Numbered from the stretch's first letter, positions 1-9,969 are shown. The stretch: DNA of 64,000 bases from Candidatus Gastranaerophilales bacterium (GCA_944323595.1 CALUTF010000003.1:44358-108357); one strand, 5' to 3'. The notes: generated by a model from the letters alone, not told the origin. A program made the numbers and translations.

Positions 1-492
1 TTGTTCCGGAGAAAGTCCGTCAATAAAAGCACCGAGTTCCTGAATAGATGCTATAGGCTCTTTCATCTGCGAAGCATCCAGATTAAGTCCGCCTATCACA
101 GATTGCCCTATATTATAGACAACTCCGCCCCACAGGATTAATATAACAACAAAAAGAACTATAAAACCGAGGAACGGCAGGAAATATCCGCCAATTCCTG
201 CCGGAATATCTTTCATAAGATTGAAAGATGCTCTTGCCTGATCTTCATCAAGAATATAAACGGACTTTGAATTCTCAACTGCACGTTTCACCATAAAAAA
301 CCATGCAGCCAGAAATGCACCGAACATTACCCATAAGGTGAACATCGACAACAACATTTCAGGCAAAGTGTCCACTGTATTCTTTGAAAATCCAAGATAC
401 ATACTGACTATTACCATAAACAAAACAAGCGGCGTCGCCAGTATAATATTATAATAAGTAATCCCGAAAGAATCTTTAAATAATTTTATCAT
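1..492 (-). CDS. Membrane protein of unknown family (3' part cut off)
   Basis: An open frame of 164 codons runs from an ATG at 492 to the window edge, so the C-terminus is missing. The product starts MIKLFKDSFG and has hydrophobic stretches near residues 15-33, 43-67 and 105-130, suggesting at least three membrane segments, with a soluble part after each. A GAGGT ribosome site lies about 12 nt before the ATG. It is the last visible gene of the leftward operon sigma factor - gcvPB - COG3581 component, 44 nt after the latter. I recognise no family; a role linked to the neighbours cannot be claimed. Confidence 0.7.
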   Translation of the reverse strand, partial: MIKLFKDSFGITYYNIILATPLVLFMVIVSMYLGFSKNTVDTLPEMLLSMFTLWVMFGAFLAAWFFMVKRAVENSKSVYILDEDQARASFNLMKDIPAGIGGYFLPFLGFIVLFVVILILWGGVVYNIGQSVIGGLNLDASQMKEPIASIQELGAFIDGLSPEQ

Positions 493-536
493 AATTTAAG
501 TTATACCTCATTTAACGGAAAATTTTAATAACTGAT

Positions 537-1676
537 TTACTTAACGATTTCAACCTGTTTTTTAGAGAGTTGATTTTTACGTTTTCTGCGGCGCATCAAG
601 TCAACAAATGCTTCCAATCGTGTTAAGTATCCGGCTTTACCTGTCTGTTCATCCATAATAAGCGGCAAAATCGGAATATCGCAATTCTCTCTCATTGCAG
701 GAAAAATATTTTGTGACATAATTTCCGGCATGCATGTAAACGGACTTATGTGAATAATTCCGTCAATTCCTCTTTCATTTGCATACGCAACATCAGAAAC
801 GCATTCAAGTGCGTCCCCGCCGATATCACGGCTCAGATAAGGTTTCGCCATACGGAAAGCTCTTTGCAGGTGAGTTTCACCTTTTCTGAAAATTTTCGGA
901 ATGATAGCATCTTTTAAAAATCCGCTTACCGTCAGACTCTTTCTTGTTTCAACGCCCATCTTGGCAAGTTCTTTTGCAAGGTTCTGATTGGAAAAACTGT
1001 CGCAAACCAGATAGATTTCACCTGTAATATCCACATGTAGAATTTCACGTTTAGTGTCAATTTCAGTTTTTGCCATTTCTTCGTAAGCAGCCTTTTGTGC
1101 TTTCAAAAGTTTTTTAGTTGTATTTGCTTCATCAATAAGTTTCAGAGCTTTCAGAAAATGTTTTTCAGCTTCGCCTGAATGAACTTCACGAGCACTGTAA
1201 TATGCAAGTTTGCGTTCAAGTTCATCACATATAAATACTTTTCTGATAGCAATGAGTATTGCTCGCAGGAATAAAACGGGGTCATTTTTCCCGCTGATTT
1301 TTTTCAGAAAATCATACATTCCCTTAATTCCGTCGTATAGCGTAAGTTCTATATAATTAGCGTGATATCCCATATCATCCAGTGCATTTTTAATACAATT
1401 ACCGTATTCACCGAGTCGACAGCATCCCGGTGAAGATATCATTGCAACATAATCAGCGCCGCCCTCAATTGCCTCTATAAAATTACCGAGAATAAGTTTA
1501 TAAGGGAGGCAAATAGCTTCCGGCGAATATTTTGTACCTAAAGATAATGTTTTTTTGCTGGTATATGGCGGTATAAAAGCCTCACATCCTACTTTTCTGA
1601 GCGCTGCTGCCCAGGCTATATATATAATTCCCATATGCGGGAATGCTACTTTTATTTTCTTTTTTTCTTCTGTCAT
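537..1676 (-). CDS. 2-hydroxyacyl-CoA dehydratase activase-related protein, COG3581 type
   Basis: The 379-residue product begins KKIKVAFPHMG after a short charged tail and has the Cys-bearing segments YSPEAICLPYK and SSPGCCRLGEYG, plus HISPFTCMPE and PLIMDEQTGKAGYLTRLEAF near the C-terminus. These are hallmarks of the third module (COG3581) of the giant activase-like proteins that in Clostridia carry COG1924, COG3580 and COG3581 domains in one chain. The conserved cysteines probably hold an iron-sulfur cluster. Here the module is a free-standing gene, 18 nt downstream of gcvPB. The other two modules are at 9970-10977 and 53009-54091. The substrate is unknown, since no 2-hydroxyacyl-CoA dehydratase alpha/beta pair is visible. 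Confidence 0.75.
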   Translation of the reverse strand: MTEEKKKIKVAFPHMGIIYIAWAAALRKVGCEAFIPPYTSKKTLSLGTKYSPEAICLPYKLILGNFIEAIEGGADYVAMISSPGCCRLGEYGNCIKNALDDMGYHANYIELTLYDGIKGMYDFLKKISGKNDPVLFLRAILIAIRKVFICDELERKLAYYSAREVHSGEAEKHFLKALKLIDEANTTKKLLKAQKAAYEEMAKTEIDTKREILHVDITGEIYLVCDSFSNQNLAKELAKMGVETRKSLTVSGFLKDAIIPKIFRKGETHLQRAFRMAKPYLSRDIGGDALECVSDVAYANERGIDGIIHISPFTCMPEIMSQNIFPAMRENCDIPILPLIMDEQTGKAGYLTRLEAFVDLMRRRKRKNQLSKKQVEIVK

Positions 1677-1694
1677 GGTTTAAGGTCTTTCTTT

Positions 1695-3116
1695 CTATTC
1701 GTTAAATTTCAAATCAGGGTGTCTTGCGGCAAGAGTTTCATCAACACGTTTAACCGGCGTGTTATGAGGTGCGGAAATTAATTTTTCAGGATTAAGTTCT
1801 GCCTCTTTTGCTATTTTTAACATAACATCTACAAACTCGTCGAGTTTTTCTTTTGTTTCCGACTCCGTAGGTTCAATCATTATGGCTTCATGAACAATTA
1901 GCGGGAAATAAACTGTAGGCGGATGGGTATTTTCATCCATAAGGCTCTTTGCGATATTCAATGTAGATACACCGAATTGTTTTTGTTTATCGCCTGATAA
2001 AACAAATTCATGCATACAAGGTACATCATAAGGTAATTCAAATGCATTTTTGAGTTTTTCTTTAAGGTAATTTGCATTTAAAACGGCATTTTCACTGGCT
2101 TCTTTGAGGTTTTTACCCATCATAAGAATATATGCATAGGCTCTCACAAGTACTCCGAAGTTTCCGTAAAAACTTCTTACCGCACCGATAGAGTGTTTAA
2201 TATTATAGTTTCTGAAATATTTTTCGCCGTCAAAATCAATTACCGGAGACGGGAGAAAATTTTTCAATTTTTCAACAACACAAACAGGGCCTGCACCGGG
2301 ACCGCCGCCGCCATGCGGTGTTGAAAACGTCTTATGCAGATTTAAATGGACAACATCAAATCCCATAAGTTTAGGGTTTGTGTACCCCATAACCGCATTA
2401 AAGTTTGCACCGTCGTAGTAAAGCAGAGAACCGTTATCATGCATTAATTTTGATATTTCGAGGACATTTTCTTCATAAATACCGAGAGTATTAGGATTTG
2501 TGAGCATAATTGCGGCGACATCTTCGTCAAGCACGGCCTTTAACGCATCTATATCAACCTGTCCTTTATTATTTGAGGTAATTTGTACAATATCAAAGTC
2601 ACAAATTTTAGCACTTGCAGGATTTGTACCATGTGCAGAGTCAGGTATAATGACTTTTTTTCTTTTTTCTCCTATAGATTCAAAATAAGCCTTTATAATC
2701 ATCATGCCGGTAAGCTCACCATGTGCTCCGGCAGCCGGCTGGAGCGTAACAGCATCCATTCCGGTTAAAACTTTTAAAGATTCCTGAAGTTTATACATTA
2801 ATTCAAGTGCACCCTGAGCATCTTCATCGCATGTTAGAGGATGCAGAGAAGCAAAGCCCTCTAAAGTTGCAAGCAGCTCATTAACTTTAGGATTATATTT
2901 CATTGTGCATGAACCGAGGGGATAAAAGCCTTTTTCAATACAAAAATTTTTGTCAGAAAGTTCTTTATAATGTCTTAAAACTTCCAGTTCTCCAAGCTGA
3001 GGGAGTCCGATATCTCCGGAACGGAGAAACGATGAGTCAAGAAAATCTGCGTTACAAGGCATATCTGTTAACGTAATACCGTCAACGTTATTACTTTTTT
3101 CAAAAATAGTTTTCAT
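1695..3116 (-). CDS. gcvPB: Glycine dehydrogenase (decarboxylating) subunit 2
   Basis: The product is the C-terminal-type subunit of the two-subunit P protein of the glycine cleavage system, which decarboxylates glycine with PLP and passes the aminomethyl group to GcvH. The 473-residue length is normal. Visible signatures are [24 protein letters not shown], the [10 protein letters not shown] segment and the PLP-lysine motif [17 protein letters not shown] near residues 258-274. An AGGGGAT site lies just before the start, inside the end of the sigma factor gene. Subunit 1 (gcvPA), gcvH and gcvT are not in the window, so the system must be completed elsewhere. Confidence 0.95.
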   Translation of the reverse strand: MKTIFEKSNNVDGITLTDMPCNADFLDSSFLRSGDIGLPQLGELEVLRHYKELSDKNFCIEKGFYPLGSCTMKYNPKVNELLATLEGFASLHPLTCDEDAQGALELMYKLQESLKVLTGMDAVTLQPAAGAHGELTGMMIIKAYFESIGEKRKKVIIPDSAHGTNPASAKICDFDIVQITSNNKGQVDIDALKAVLDEDVAAIMLTNPNTLGIYEENVLEISKLMHDNGSLLYYDGANFNAVMGYTNPKLMGFDVVHLNLHKTFSTPHGGGGPGAGPVCVVEKLKNFLPSPVIDFDGEKYFRNYNIKHSIGAVRSFYGNFGVLVRAYAYILMMGKNLKEASENAVLNANYLKEKLKNAFELPYDVPCMHEFVLSGDKQKQFGVSTLNIAKSLMDENTHPPTVYFPLIVHEAIMIEPTESETKEKLDEFVDVMLKIAKEAELNPEKLISAPHNTPVKRVDETLAARHPDLKFNE

Positions 3117-3118
3117 TC

Positions 3119-3730
3119 TTATATTATCCCCTGTCTTGCCAGTTCTTTTTTAATTTTATCCAGTCCGGACTGAATAATACGTGAAATCCGCGACTGTGAA
3201 ATGTTAAATTCTTCAGAGATTTCTCTAAGTTTTTTTTCTTTGAAGAACTTATACTCAATCAGTTCACGCTCTCTTTGAGGTAATTTTTTCATTGCAAGAA
3301 GAATTTCATGTTTCAATTCCAGAAATTCTATTGATTCTTCCGGAGTTTTTTCTTCCGCCTTAATCTGGGTTGGAACATCAGCCTCCTGCATTTCGTCAAT
3401 AGATAGAATAGTTTTATAAACTTCTACCCGTAAATTGTCATCCTGTTCATCTCCGGTAAATTGTTGTTTTTTATTTTTCAGACTGTACCATTTGTAACGG
3501 CGTCTGACCTCATTGCGGATTGCCCATTTAATAGCCGTTGAAAGATATGTATTATTAAATTTATCCGGCGAGTTATTTTTGAACAAAATATAAAGAGTAT
3601 GGTTTCCTATATTAACCAGTTCAGGCAATTCTACCAGATGAGAAACCGAAAACTTCTGATACTCAACCTTTGCGATAGTTTCAACTAAATCTTTATATTC
3701 CCTTAAATTAACCTTTTGATAAGCCGGCAT
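3119..3730 (-). CDS. Sigma-70 family RNA polymerase sigma factor
   Basis: A 203-residue alternative sigma factor. Residues about 50-85 resemble region 2 ([20 protein letters not shown]), which binds core polymerase and the -10 element. Residues about 140-200 form region 4 with a helix-turn-helix ([14 protein letters not shown], then [17 protein letters not shown]), which contacts the -35 element. The size and layout fit the FliA/SigF/WhiG-like group rather than the primary sigma factor, but I cannot name its regulon. It heads the operon that continues into gcvPB with only 2 nt between them. There is no anti-sigma factor next to it. A flagellar operon lies 4 kb away, but no direct link is visible. 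Confidence 0.85.
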   Translation of the reverse strand: MPAYQKVNLREYKDLVETIAKVEYQKFSVSHLVELPELVNIGNHTLYILFKNNSPDKFNNTYLSTAIKWAIRNEVRRRYKWYSLKNKKQQFTGDEQDDNLRVEVYKTILSIDEMQEADVPTQIKAEEKTPEESIEFLELKHEILLAMKKLPQRERELIEYKFFKEKKLREISEEFNISQSRISRIIQSGLDKIKKELARQGII

Positions 3731-3858
3731 GATTATATTTGTTTACCTTATAAAAGAAAATTACCTCACCTACATCATAACAAAAAAAAATATAGAATAC
3801 CAGACAATGTAATTTCTCTTAACATAAGTTATAGATAGGAAGAAAAGGAGATTAAAAA

Positions 3859-4731
3859 ATGAAAGTTTTATTCTGTACAGACGGCTCTAAAACCAGCTTT
3901 AATGCGCTTGAAAATTTTTCAAAATGGCACAGGGCTGCCAGTGTTGATATAATTTGTGTAATAGATTGGAGTTTTCTGCCTGATGAAGTTTATATAGAAG
4001 AAAGCGGTTTTGCAAATTCATGTGCCAATGTTGCATGCAGCATTATAGAAAAAGCTAAAAACGAAATAACCGAATTAGGCATGAATTTGGATGAAGCATA
4101 CAGGGTATGCGGAAGTGCATCTGACAGTATAGCTGAACAACTTGATTCAAAGAATTATGACCTTGTACTTATGGGCTCGCATGGTAAAAAAGGGCTGCAA
4201 AGATGGCTGGGCTCAGTCTCCAGAGAAATTATAATAAACACCCAAACCTCAGGATATGTTTCAAAAGAAAATAATAACGCTCAAAAAATTCTATTCACAA
4301 CGGATGGCAGCGAGCAGGCTTTGCATGCGATAAAAAAGACTATTAACAGTTTTAATTTTGAAAATAAGGAAATTCATCTGTGTACGGTGAATGAAGACCC
4401 TGATTTATTATTTCTTGAGGGAAGCCTTGATGCAAACTGGCTATTGGAAATTCAAAAACGTCAGAAAATGTTTGCACTCAAAACCTTAAAGGAAGCAGAG
4501 TTACTAATACAGGAAAGCGGACTCACCATAGCAGGGAAAAGTGTTTTGAGCGGACAGCCGGCTCAGGCAATAATTGACTATTCTTCAAAAGAAAATATAG
4601 ATTTAATTGTCCTTGGAGGAAGATTAAAGGCAAAACATACATTTTTACGTAATTCGGTCAATGAAAGAATTCTTGAGAATACAAAATCAGACGTGATGAT
4701 TATAAAATCTCAGTCAGAAAATATTGAGTAA
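3859..4731 (+). CDS. Universal stress protein, two UspA domains in tandem
   Basis: The 290-residue product carries two UspA folds, roughly residues 1-135 and 142-286. Each begins with a KVLFCTDGS/KILFTTDGS strand that forms part of the nucleotide site. The first ends with LVLMGSHGKKGLQRWLGSVS, close to the ATP-binding G-2x-G-9x-G(S/T) pattern. The second, LIVLGGRLKAKHTFLRNSVNE, is poorer, so only the first domain may bind ATP. A strong AAGGAG site precedes the ATG. The 3' end overlaps the convergent alpha-mannosidase gene by 32 nt. Confidence 0.9.
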   Translation: MKVLFCTDGSKTSFNALENFSKWHRAASVDIICVIDWSFLPDEVYIEESGFANSCANVACSIIEKAKNEITELGMNLDEAYRVCGSASDSIAEQLDSKNYDLVLMGSHGKKGLQRWLGSVSREIIINTQTSGYVSKENNNAQKILFTTDGSEQALHAIKKTINSFNFENKEIHLCTVNEDPDLLFLEGSLDANWLLEIQKRQKMFALKTLKEAELLIQESGLTIAGKSVLSGQPAQAIIDYSSKENIDLIVLGGRLKAKHTFLRNSVNERILENTKSDVMIIKSQSENIE

Positions 4732-6709
4732 TATATTTTTTATAATCTTTTACATCAAAAAATCCAACAGCAAATTCAGCAGATACAATGCCGTTCAACT
4801 GTGCGTCAGGAACTTCTATAGGGGGTCCTGCCGGTGTTGAGCGGGAAGAATTGTGCGGATTTGAAATTACGCCGACACTTCTGAGTAGTGTAATCAATAT
4901 GGAATTACCCGATATTTCGTATTCAGTCAGCCCTTTTGTTATGATACCGACTCCCTGCGCGGAAACAAATCTTTGCATAGGTGCAGTATTTGTTTTTGCT
5001 TCAATCCCGCGTGTTTCCGGCAAATGCTCTCTTATATTGTAATCAGGATTAAAATCACGCTCAATAAGTTCATTCATATCCTCGGAAAGAGTTTTATATA
5101 ACGGCTCGGGCAAATTAAATTTAACCTGCCATATATGATTTTTTAGTTCATTATCCCATTTTGCACTAAATCTTAAAAACTCTTCACCCTTATTGTGCCA
5201 GATAAGTATATCGAAAAAGTCGGTCTTTAATACCCATTCTTCTCTGATGACACCGGAGGTATAAGTTAATGTTTCCAGTTTGGCGAACTCGCCTTTATCC
5301 TCTCTCTCCGGTCCAAAATTGTAGGTATCACCGTTATCAATATATCTAACAAATTCAACAGAAAGATTCTCTGAAATATATAGTTTGTTTTCTTTTATAT
5401 AAAGATTAAAATTAATATCAGATACACAGGCTCCGCTATGTTTTAAGAGTCTGAATATTTTAGTATAATCTTCAGTTACCGGAATACGCTGTGTGTCGTA
5501 CAAAATTCTGTCATCAAAACCGTTTCTGCAGCCAACAACCTGCTCGCCGTCAGCTTCGTTCAAACTTTCAAATTCAACAACGGGTATTTGTACTCCAAGT
5601 ATCTCGGCAGTCTTATTCATAAAATCATAAGATGTCATAGACTGCTTAAATTGGATTTCTTTAAGAATTGTTTTTGAGATTTGAATGATTTTTCCATACC
5701 TGATTACATTTTCTTTATGCACCAAATCCGTTGAGCAGCCGCAAATTCCATCGTGTGCCTGATTTTTTAAGAGCAATTTATATGCGTATTCTATTACTGC
5801 ATCATAACCGGCATTAAAATATTTTTGAACCCTATCAGCTGTATCCAGTAAAAATGACGCCTTAACATTGTATTGTTTTAAATTAATCCTTGCTGAATAA
5901 GCCCCCGGCAGGATGAAAGTTTTTGAGTTGTCGCGGAGTTCTCCTGAGTATTCGTATTTAAAATTATCTTTGACAGCGTCAAAATAGTCAAAAGGAGAAC
6001 CAATGATAATTTCATAATCATCAAGCAGTTTATTAACATACTCAATCTGTTCTGATAAATTAGTTTCAACCCCGAGATGGTCAGCCCCGATAGGCAGCAA
6101 AAGTACGCCCGAGGATTTTTCTGCAATCATATCAAGATTTTTCTTTAAAAAATCAGCCTTTGCGTGGTTATCAATGGGGGCAGAAAAAATATCCATAAAA
6201 TATCCGCGCACAAGATTAATTGTATTTATACCGTTAAAAATAAATTCAGAGGGCAAATCACCGCATCCGCGCCATACCATACATTTGTCTATGCCAAAAT
6301 TTTTAAAAGCTGCGCAGACATTTTTGCTGTGCCCGAAAGTATCTGCAAGATATCCTATAAAATCACTGCAGCCAAAATCCTTTGAGATTTTTAAACCAAT
6401 CTCAAGATTTTTTTCAAAAACGGTTTTATCCGTTAAAAATTCATCTATAAGACAGTAAAATGGCCCTATAAATAATTTTTTATCCGCAATAAATTTTCTT
6501 ACAATTTGTTCTTTCTCCGGTCGAATCTTTAAATAATCCAGAAGCGCCACGACCTGACCATCAAAATAAAATGAGGGCAGTGAACCGTTTTCAAGCATCT
6601 CTAACACATTATCAAAAACTCTTAAAAGGCGCAGCCTGAAAACTTCAAATTCCCTGTACCATTCTCTGTCCCAGTGTGAATGAACGTATGCAATGACTTT
6701 CTTTTTCAT
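4700..6709 (-). CDS. Glycoside hydrolase family 38 alpha-mannosidase
   Basis: The 669-residue product starts with the GH38 metal-binding motif HSHWDREWY (residues 10-18). It also has the nucleophile region YLADTFGHS (near residue 121), and AHDGICGCSTDLVH (near residue 317), the helical-domain segment whose His and Asp complete the active site. The family removes alpha-linked mannose from oligosaccharides and is typically metal-dependent. There is no signal peptide, so it should be cytoplasmic and act on imported or internal sugars. It is short for the family (often 800-1000 residues), lacking part of the C-terminal beta region. No transporter is adjacent. The end overlaps the convergent stress-protein gene. 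Confidence 0.85.
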   Translation of the reverse strand: MKKKVIAYVHSHWDREWYREFEVFRLRLLRVFDNVLEMLENGSLPSFYFDGQVVALLDYLKIRPEKEQIVRKFIADKKLFIGPFYCLIDEFLTDKTVFEKNLEIGLKISKDFGCSDFIGYLADTFGHSKNVCAAFKNFGIDKCMVWRGCGDLPSEFIFNGINTINLVRGYFMDIFSAPIDNHAKADFLKKNLDMIAEKSSGVLLLPIGADHLGVETNLSEQIEYVNKLLDDYEIIIGSPFDYFDAVKDNFKYEYSGELRDNSKTFILPGAYSARINLKQYNVKASFLLDTADRVQKYFNAGYDAVIEYAYKLLLKNQAHDGICGCSTDLVHKENVIRYGKIIQISKTILKEIQFKQSMTSYDFMNKTAEILGVQIPVVEFESLNEADGEQVVGCRNGFDDRILYDTQRIPVTEDYTKIFRLLKHSGACVSDINFNLYIKENKLYISENLSVEFVRYIDNGDTYNFGPEREDKGEFAKLETLTYTSGVIREEWVLKTDFFDILIWHNKGEEFLRFSAKWDNELKNHIWQVKFNLPEPLYKTLSEDMNELIERDFNPDYNIREHLPETRGIEAKTNTAPMQRFVSAQGVGIITKGLTEYEISGNSILITLLRSVGVISNPHNSSRSTPAGPPIEVPDAQLNGIVSAEFAVGFFDVKDYKKYITQYFLTEIL

Positions 6710-6838
6710 AAGAAAAGTTTATCACAGCACAATCATCAATGGCAAAATGTTAAGTACTCCTGCGGAATTGCCCTTTAGGTGAATGCAAAAATGTTACGAG
6801 TTACGGAAAATTAAAATGAAAAAGTTGAGGGGAATTTT

Positions 6839-7480
6839 ATGTTTAATTTACTTGTTTTAACCAGAGTGATAATAATAATTGCAATTCTGCTGCACACACC
6901 AATCGTATTTGCTGCCGGAAATCATTACAGAGTTACAAACCGCCCGTATAACAGCGTAAGGCAGGTGTCAAAATATGAAAATAAAGCAGGCATGAGAGAA
7001 TTATCTCGCATGGAAAAAAACATGTTCGGCAGAAGTTTTCAAAATGATTCACAGGCTGAACGGGTATCAAGGCTTGAACGTGAAATGTTCGGCATGAATC
7101 AATCAGGCGACTTAAACCGCAGATTTGACAATTTACGTGCCGGTTATCGCGGTTACAGAAACAACGTAAGCCAGTGTCCGCCGCAAATGTATACGCAAAC
7201 TTACCCTTATTCACACTATAATCCGCAATACGGTTATCAGACACCGATTATTCGAAGCGGAGGAGGTATAAGAGGTGCACTTAATTCACTCGGAAATTTT
7301 ATGCTTGGCGGAACCCCGACAGGACTCAGCCCGCAAATTAATCCCGCCTACGCTGACTGGTATGATGAAGACTTTGATGATGCTTCAAGCGGGTATTCAA
7401 GAGGATTTACAAGCAACAGAGGCTACGGCTACCATAATACAAGGACCGGCGGCAGCACAGGGGTTACAATTCTGGATTAA
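6839..7480 (+). CDS. Secreted protein with RLE-FG repeats, function unknown
   Basis: The 213-residue product has an N-terminal signal-like stretch (residues 4-25, ending VFAAG). It then has two copies of a short repeat: ELSRMEKNMFGRSFQND and RVSRLEREMFGMNQSGD, near residues 55-90, with pattern SR-M/L-E-x2-MFG. The rest is rich in Tyr, Gly, Arg and Asn (GYRGYRN, GYGYHNTRTGGS) and looks disordered. A GAGGGG site precedes the ATG. It lies about 100 nt before the fliJ operon but has its own upstream gap, so it need not be flagellar. I do not recognise an established family. Confidence 0.7.
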   Translation: MFNLLVLTRVIIIIAILLHTPIVFAAGNHYRVTNRPYNSVRQVSKYENKAGMRELSRMEKNMFGRSFQNDSQAERVSRLEREMFGMNQSGDLNRRFDNLRAGYRGYRNNVSQCPPQMYTQTYPYSHYNPQYGYQTPIIRSGGGIRGALNSLGNFMLGGTPTGLSPQINPAYADWYDEDFDDASSGYSRGFTSNRGYGYHNTRTGGSTGVTILD

Positions 7481-7583
7481 TTGACTTTTTTCTAAAAATC
7501 ATTAAATGAATATCATACGTTTAGATGGTTGTCACTAAGCTTAAAACAAGGATAATTAGAATAAGAAAGTGTAGTCTAAACAA

Positions 7584-8075
7584 ATGCCTTTTCGATACAG
7601 GTTACAAAAAGTTCTGGAATTCAGAATCCGTAAAAAAGAAGAACAACTGATGGTTGTGCAGAAAGCACAGCAGGCAGTCTATATTGCGGAAGAAAATATC
7701 AGAAAAAATAATCAGGAAATTCAGGACACAAAAGTTAATATGCGAAAAGCAGACCCAATGATGTATGAGACTTATGATAAATATCTTATATATCTGTATG
7801 AAAAGGCCAAAAAGTTAGAAGAAATCAGAATTGAAGCACAGCGAAAACTGGATGAAGAAAAACAAAAACTGGTTAAGCTGGAACAAGCCGTAAAAGTTCT
7901 GGAAAAACACAAAGAAAAAAACAGAGAAGCCTATATTGCAGAAGAAAAGGCTGCAGAATTGAAAAAGTATTCGGAACTGGGTGTAACAAGATTTTTTGCA
8001 CAATCTCAGGAACGACAGGAAGAAGAAGCAAAAGAATTGTTAAAACAACTGGAAGAATTGGAGGGTAACAGTTAA
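7584..8075 (+). CDS. fliJ: Flagellar export chaperone FliJ-like coiled-coil protein
   Basis: A 163-residue, almost wholly charged helical protein that opens PFRYRLQKVLEFRIRKKEE, the usual start of FliJ. Long heptad stretches (KAKKLEEIRIEAQRKLDEEK, KELLKQLEELE) predict an antiparallel coiled coil. FliJ is the central stalk of the flagellar type III export ATPase complex and binds FliI and FlhA. The assignment rests on the N-terminus, size, composition and position: the next two genes are flagellar-like and only 1 nt separates it from the first. Confidence 0.75.
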   Translation: MPFRYRLQKVLEFRIRKKEEQLMVVQKAQQAVYIAEENIRKNNQEIQDTKVNMRKADPMMYETYDKYLIYLYEKAKKLEEIRIEAQRKLDEEKQKLVKLEQAVKVLEKHKEKNREAYIAEEKAAELKKYSELGVTRFFAQSQERQEEEAKELLKQLEELEGNS

Positions 8076-8076
8076 A

Positions 8077-8961
8077 ATGAATATAAGCAGTGCATCATCA
8101 ACAGCCGTATCAAGCACAGGCAGCACTTCATCAACATCTAAAACATCTTCATCAAAGAGCAGTTCAGCATCGTTCGATGAAGAGTTAAAAAATGCTTCCA
8201 AAACAGAAGAAGCTCAGGAAACTGAAAATTCTGCAGAAACTGAAACCGAAAATAAGACTGAAAAAACGGCTCAGGAAGAAAAGACTTCTAAACAGGATGA
8301 TGCTGATAAGAAAAACGATGATAAAAATAAAGAATCCAATACTTTAAAAGGTGAAGTTACACAGAATGAATTATTGAGTACTGAAGAACTTCTTGCACAA
8401 AATATACAGGCAATGTTTAATAACGGAAAAAACACCAATTCTATTCAAAATCAATACCAGAGATTAAATATTGCTAATATAGATGAATTGTCACGCACTC
8501 TGACGGCACAGATAGATTACACAAGTATTAATATGGACATGAACGATGCCCTGTTTTTCTCTAATCTTGCACAGAATACCGATATGTCTATGAAAAGTGT
8601 TGCAGCTGAAATTCAAAATCTTGCAGAAAATAATGCCCAGCAAGCACAAAAAACAGCCAATGTTTCTGCAACATTGATGAATGCTCTCAATGAAGGATTA
8701 AAAACAAATCAGCCATTCAGAATAAATTTTGACAAAGACATTTCCGTCATTATAAAGATAAATAAGGATGGTAGTATTGCTGCGAACTTCATTCCGGGGG
8801 ACAAGGCAGTTGAAGAGTATTTAAAAATGAATATATCAACATTAAGACAACGTTTTGACGATCAGGAACTTTCCTATAGCGAATTAAGCTATAGCAGCTC
8901 AAGACGTGAACAGGAACAGGAAAATAACAAGCGTAAAAATAAGGAGAACAGCCATGAATGA
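8077..8961 (+). CDS. FliK-like hook-length control protein (probable)
   Basis: The 294-residue product has a long, low-complexity first half: Ser/Thr-rich (residues 1-30), then Glu/Lys/Asp/Thr-rich to about residue 95. The compact C-terminal part (about 210-275) reads FRINFDKDISVIIKINKDG, then FIPGDKAVEEYLKMNISTLRQRF. This matches the layout of the FliK C-terminal domain, which switches export specificity: beta strands, then a helix that ends in LRQRFDDQ. FliK proteins are poorly conserved, so the call leans on domain layout and on the location between fliJ and a hook gene. Its stop codon overlaps the next gene by 8 nt. Confidence 0.55.
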   Translation: MNISSASSTAVSSTGSTSSTSKTSSSKSSSASFDEELKNASKTEEAQETENSAETETENKTEKTAQEEKTSKQDDADKKNDDKNKESNTLKGEVTQNELLSTEELLAQNIQAMFNNGKNTNSIQNQYQRLNIANIDELSRTLTAQIDYTSINMDMNDALFFSNLAQNTDMSMKSVAAEIQNLAENNAQQAQKTANVSATLMNALNEGLKTNQPFRINFDKDISVIIKINKDGSIAANFIPGDKAVEEYLKMNISTLRQRFDDQELSYSELSYSSSRREQEQENNKRKNKENSHE

Positions 8962-9790
8962 TTCATTTATCACGGCACTGAACACTCAAAAAGCAACCCA
9001 GAACTGGATGGACGCCATTGCCTACAACATGACAAATGTTTATACGCCGGGTTTTAGAGAAAAGCAGGTAAATTTTAAGACCTTTCTCGGTGGTGCTGTA
9101 GCTGATGACTATGACAAAAAACTCAGTCAGGGCAAATCAACTCCGGGTACTTCAAATGACAACTTATTCCTTGAAGGAAAAGGGTTCTTCCTGACAAAAA
9201 CCCCTGAAGGTAAAAGTGTTTATACAAGATTGGGCGAATTTACATTTGACAAAGACGGAGTCTACAGAGCAAAAAACGGTAATACCGTACAAGGTTACAT
9301 ACTGAATGATAAAGGCGAAATTATGCAGGGAACAAAACCTGTCAGTGCGGATTTATATCAACAAACAGCACTTAAAGGCGGCTCTCTGGATATTCCGACA
9401 ACAAATATCAAAATGTGGATTGACCCTAATAACGGCAAGTATTTAGGGAAATATGATGATTACGAAATCAAAACTGACGGTACAATTTACGGAAAAGCTG
9501 ACGGCGGCAAACGAGTAGTTCCTCTGTACAGAATCACAACAAGAAACTTCCACAACGCTGCAGCTCTGTTTGAGATTAAAGAAGGGTACTTTATCGAAAC
9601 TGAAGAATCCGGCAAACCCGTACTGGGAACGGGTGAAATCCGTTCAGGATTGTTAGAATTGTCAAACGCCGATTTTAAAGGTAACATTTCATACTACCAG
9701 ATGGCTAAACTTCAAATGGAAATAACCAACAAACTTATTTCTTCAAATAAAGAATTGCTTGAAGAAGCTCTGAGATTGGTAGGGAACTAG
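8954..9790 (+). CDS. Flagellar hook-basal body protein (FlgE/FlgF/FlgG family)
   Basis: The ATG at 8954 is preferred over an upstream frame start at 8906 because AAGGAG lies 7 nt before it and the protein then begins MNDSFITALNTQKA, as expected for the family. The N-terminal rod motif is present (MDAIAYNMTNVYTPGFREKQ). So is a middle GKGFFLTKTPEG...YTRLGEFTFDKDGVY segment typical of FlgE/F/G, and a C-terminal SGLLELSNADFKGN plus helical tail. At 278 residues it is closest in size to FlgF/FlgG, but low identity stops me choosing one. It would form the rod or hook outside the cytoplasmic membrane, exported by the flagellar secretion system. Confidence 0.88.
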   Translation: MNDSFITALNTQKATQNWMDAIAYNMTNVYTPGFREKQVNFKTFLGGAVADDYDKKLSQGKSTPGTSNDNLFLEGKGFFLTKTPEGKSVYTRLGEFTFDKDGVYRAKNGNTVQGYILNDKGEIMQGTKPVSADLYQQTALKGGSLDIPTTNIKMWIDPNNGKYLGKYDDYEIKTDGTIYGKADGGKRVVPLYRITTRNFHNAAALFEIKEGYFIETEESGKPVLGTGEIRSGLLELSNADFKGNISYYQMAKLQMEITNKLISSNKELLEEALRLVGN

Positions 9791-9834
9791 GAATTATACA
9801 ACAGATATTTTAAAGATTAAACTCCATTTTACGC

Positions 9835-9872
9835 AAGGAACTGTGTATGTACGGTTCCTTTTTGTTTTTTTT
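9835..9872 (+). terminator. Intrinsic terminator of the flagellar operon
   Basis: A 7-bp perfect stem AAGGAAC/GTTCCTT with a 12-nt loop is followed by TTTTGTTTTTTTT. It lies 44 nt after the hook gene. Confidence 0.8.
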
Positions 9873-9969
9873 AGAAAATTGGACTCCTATGCTTTTAAAC
9901 AAATAATTTACCATCAAATAATTTTTGTGTTAAAGTTAAAGATATAGAATTAAGATTAGGGGAAAAAAC

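Noticed and set aside
8906..8953. Upstream extension of the hook-protein frame
   Set aside because: The extra residues are basic and overlap the fliK-like frame. The strong AAGGAG points to the ATG at 8954.
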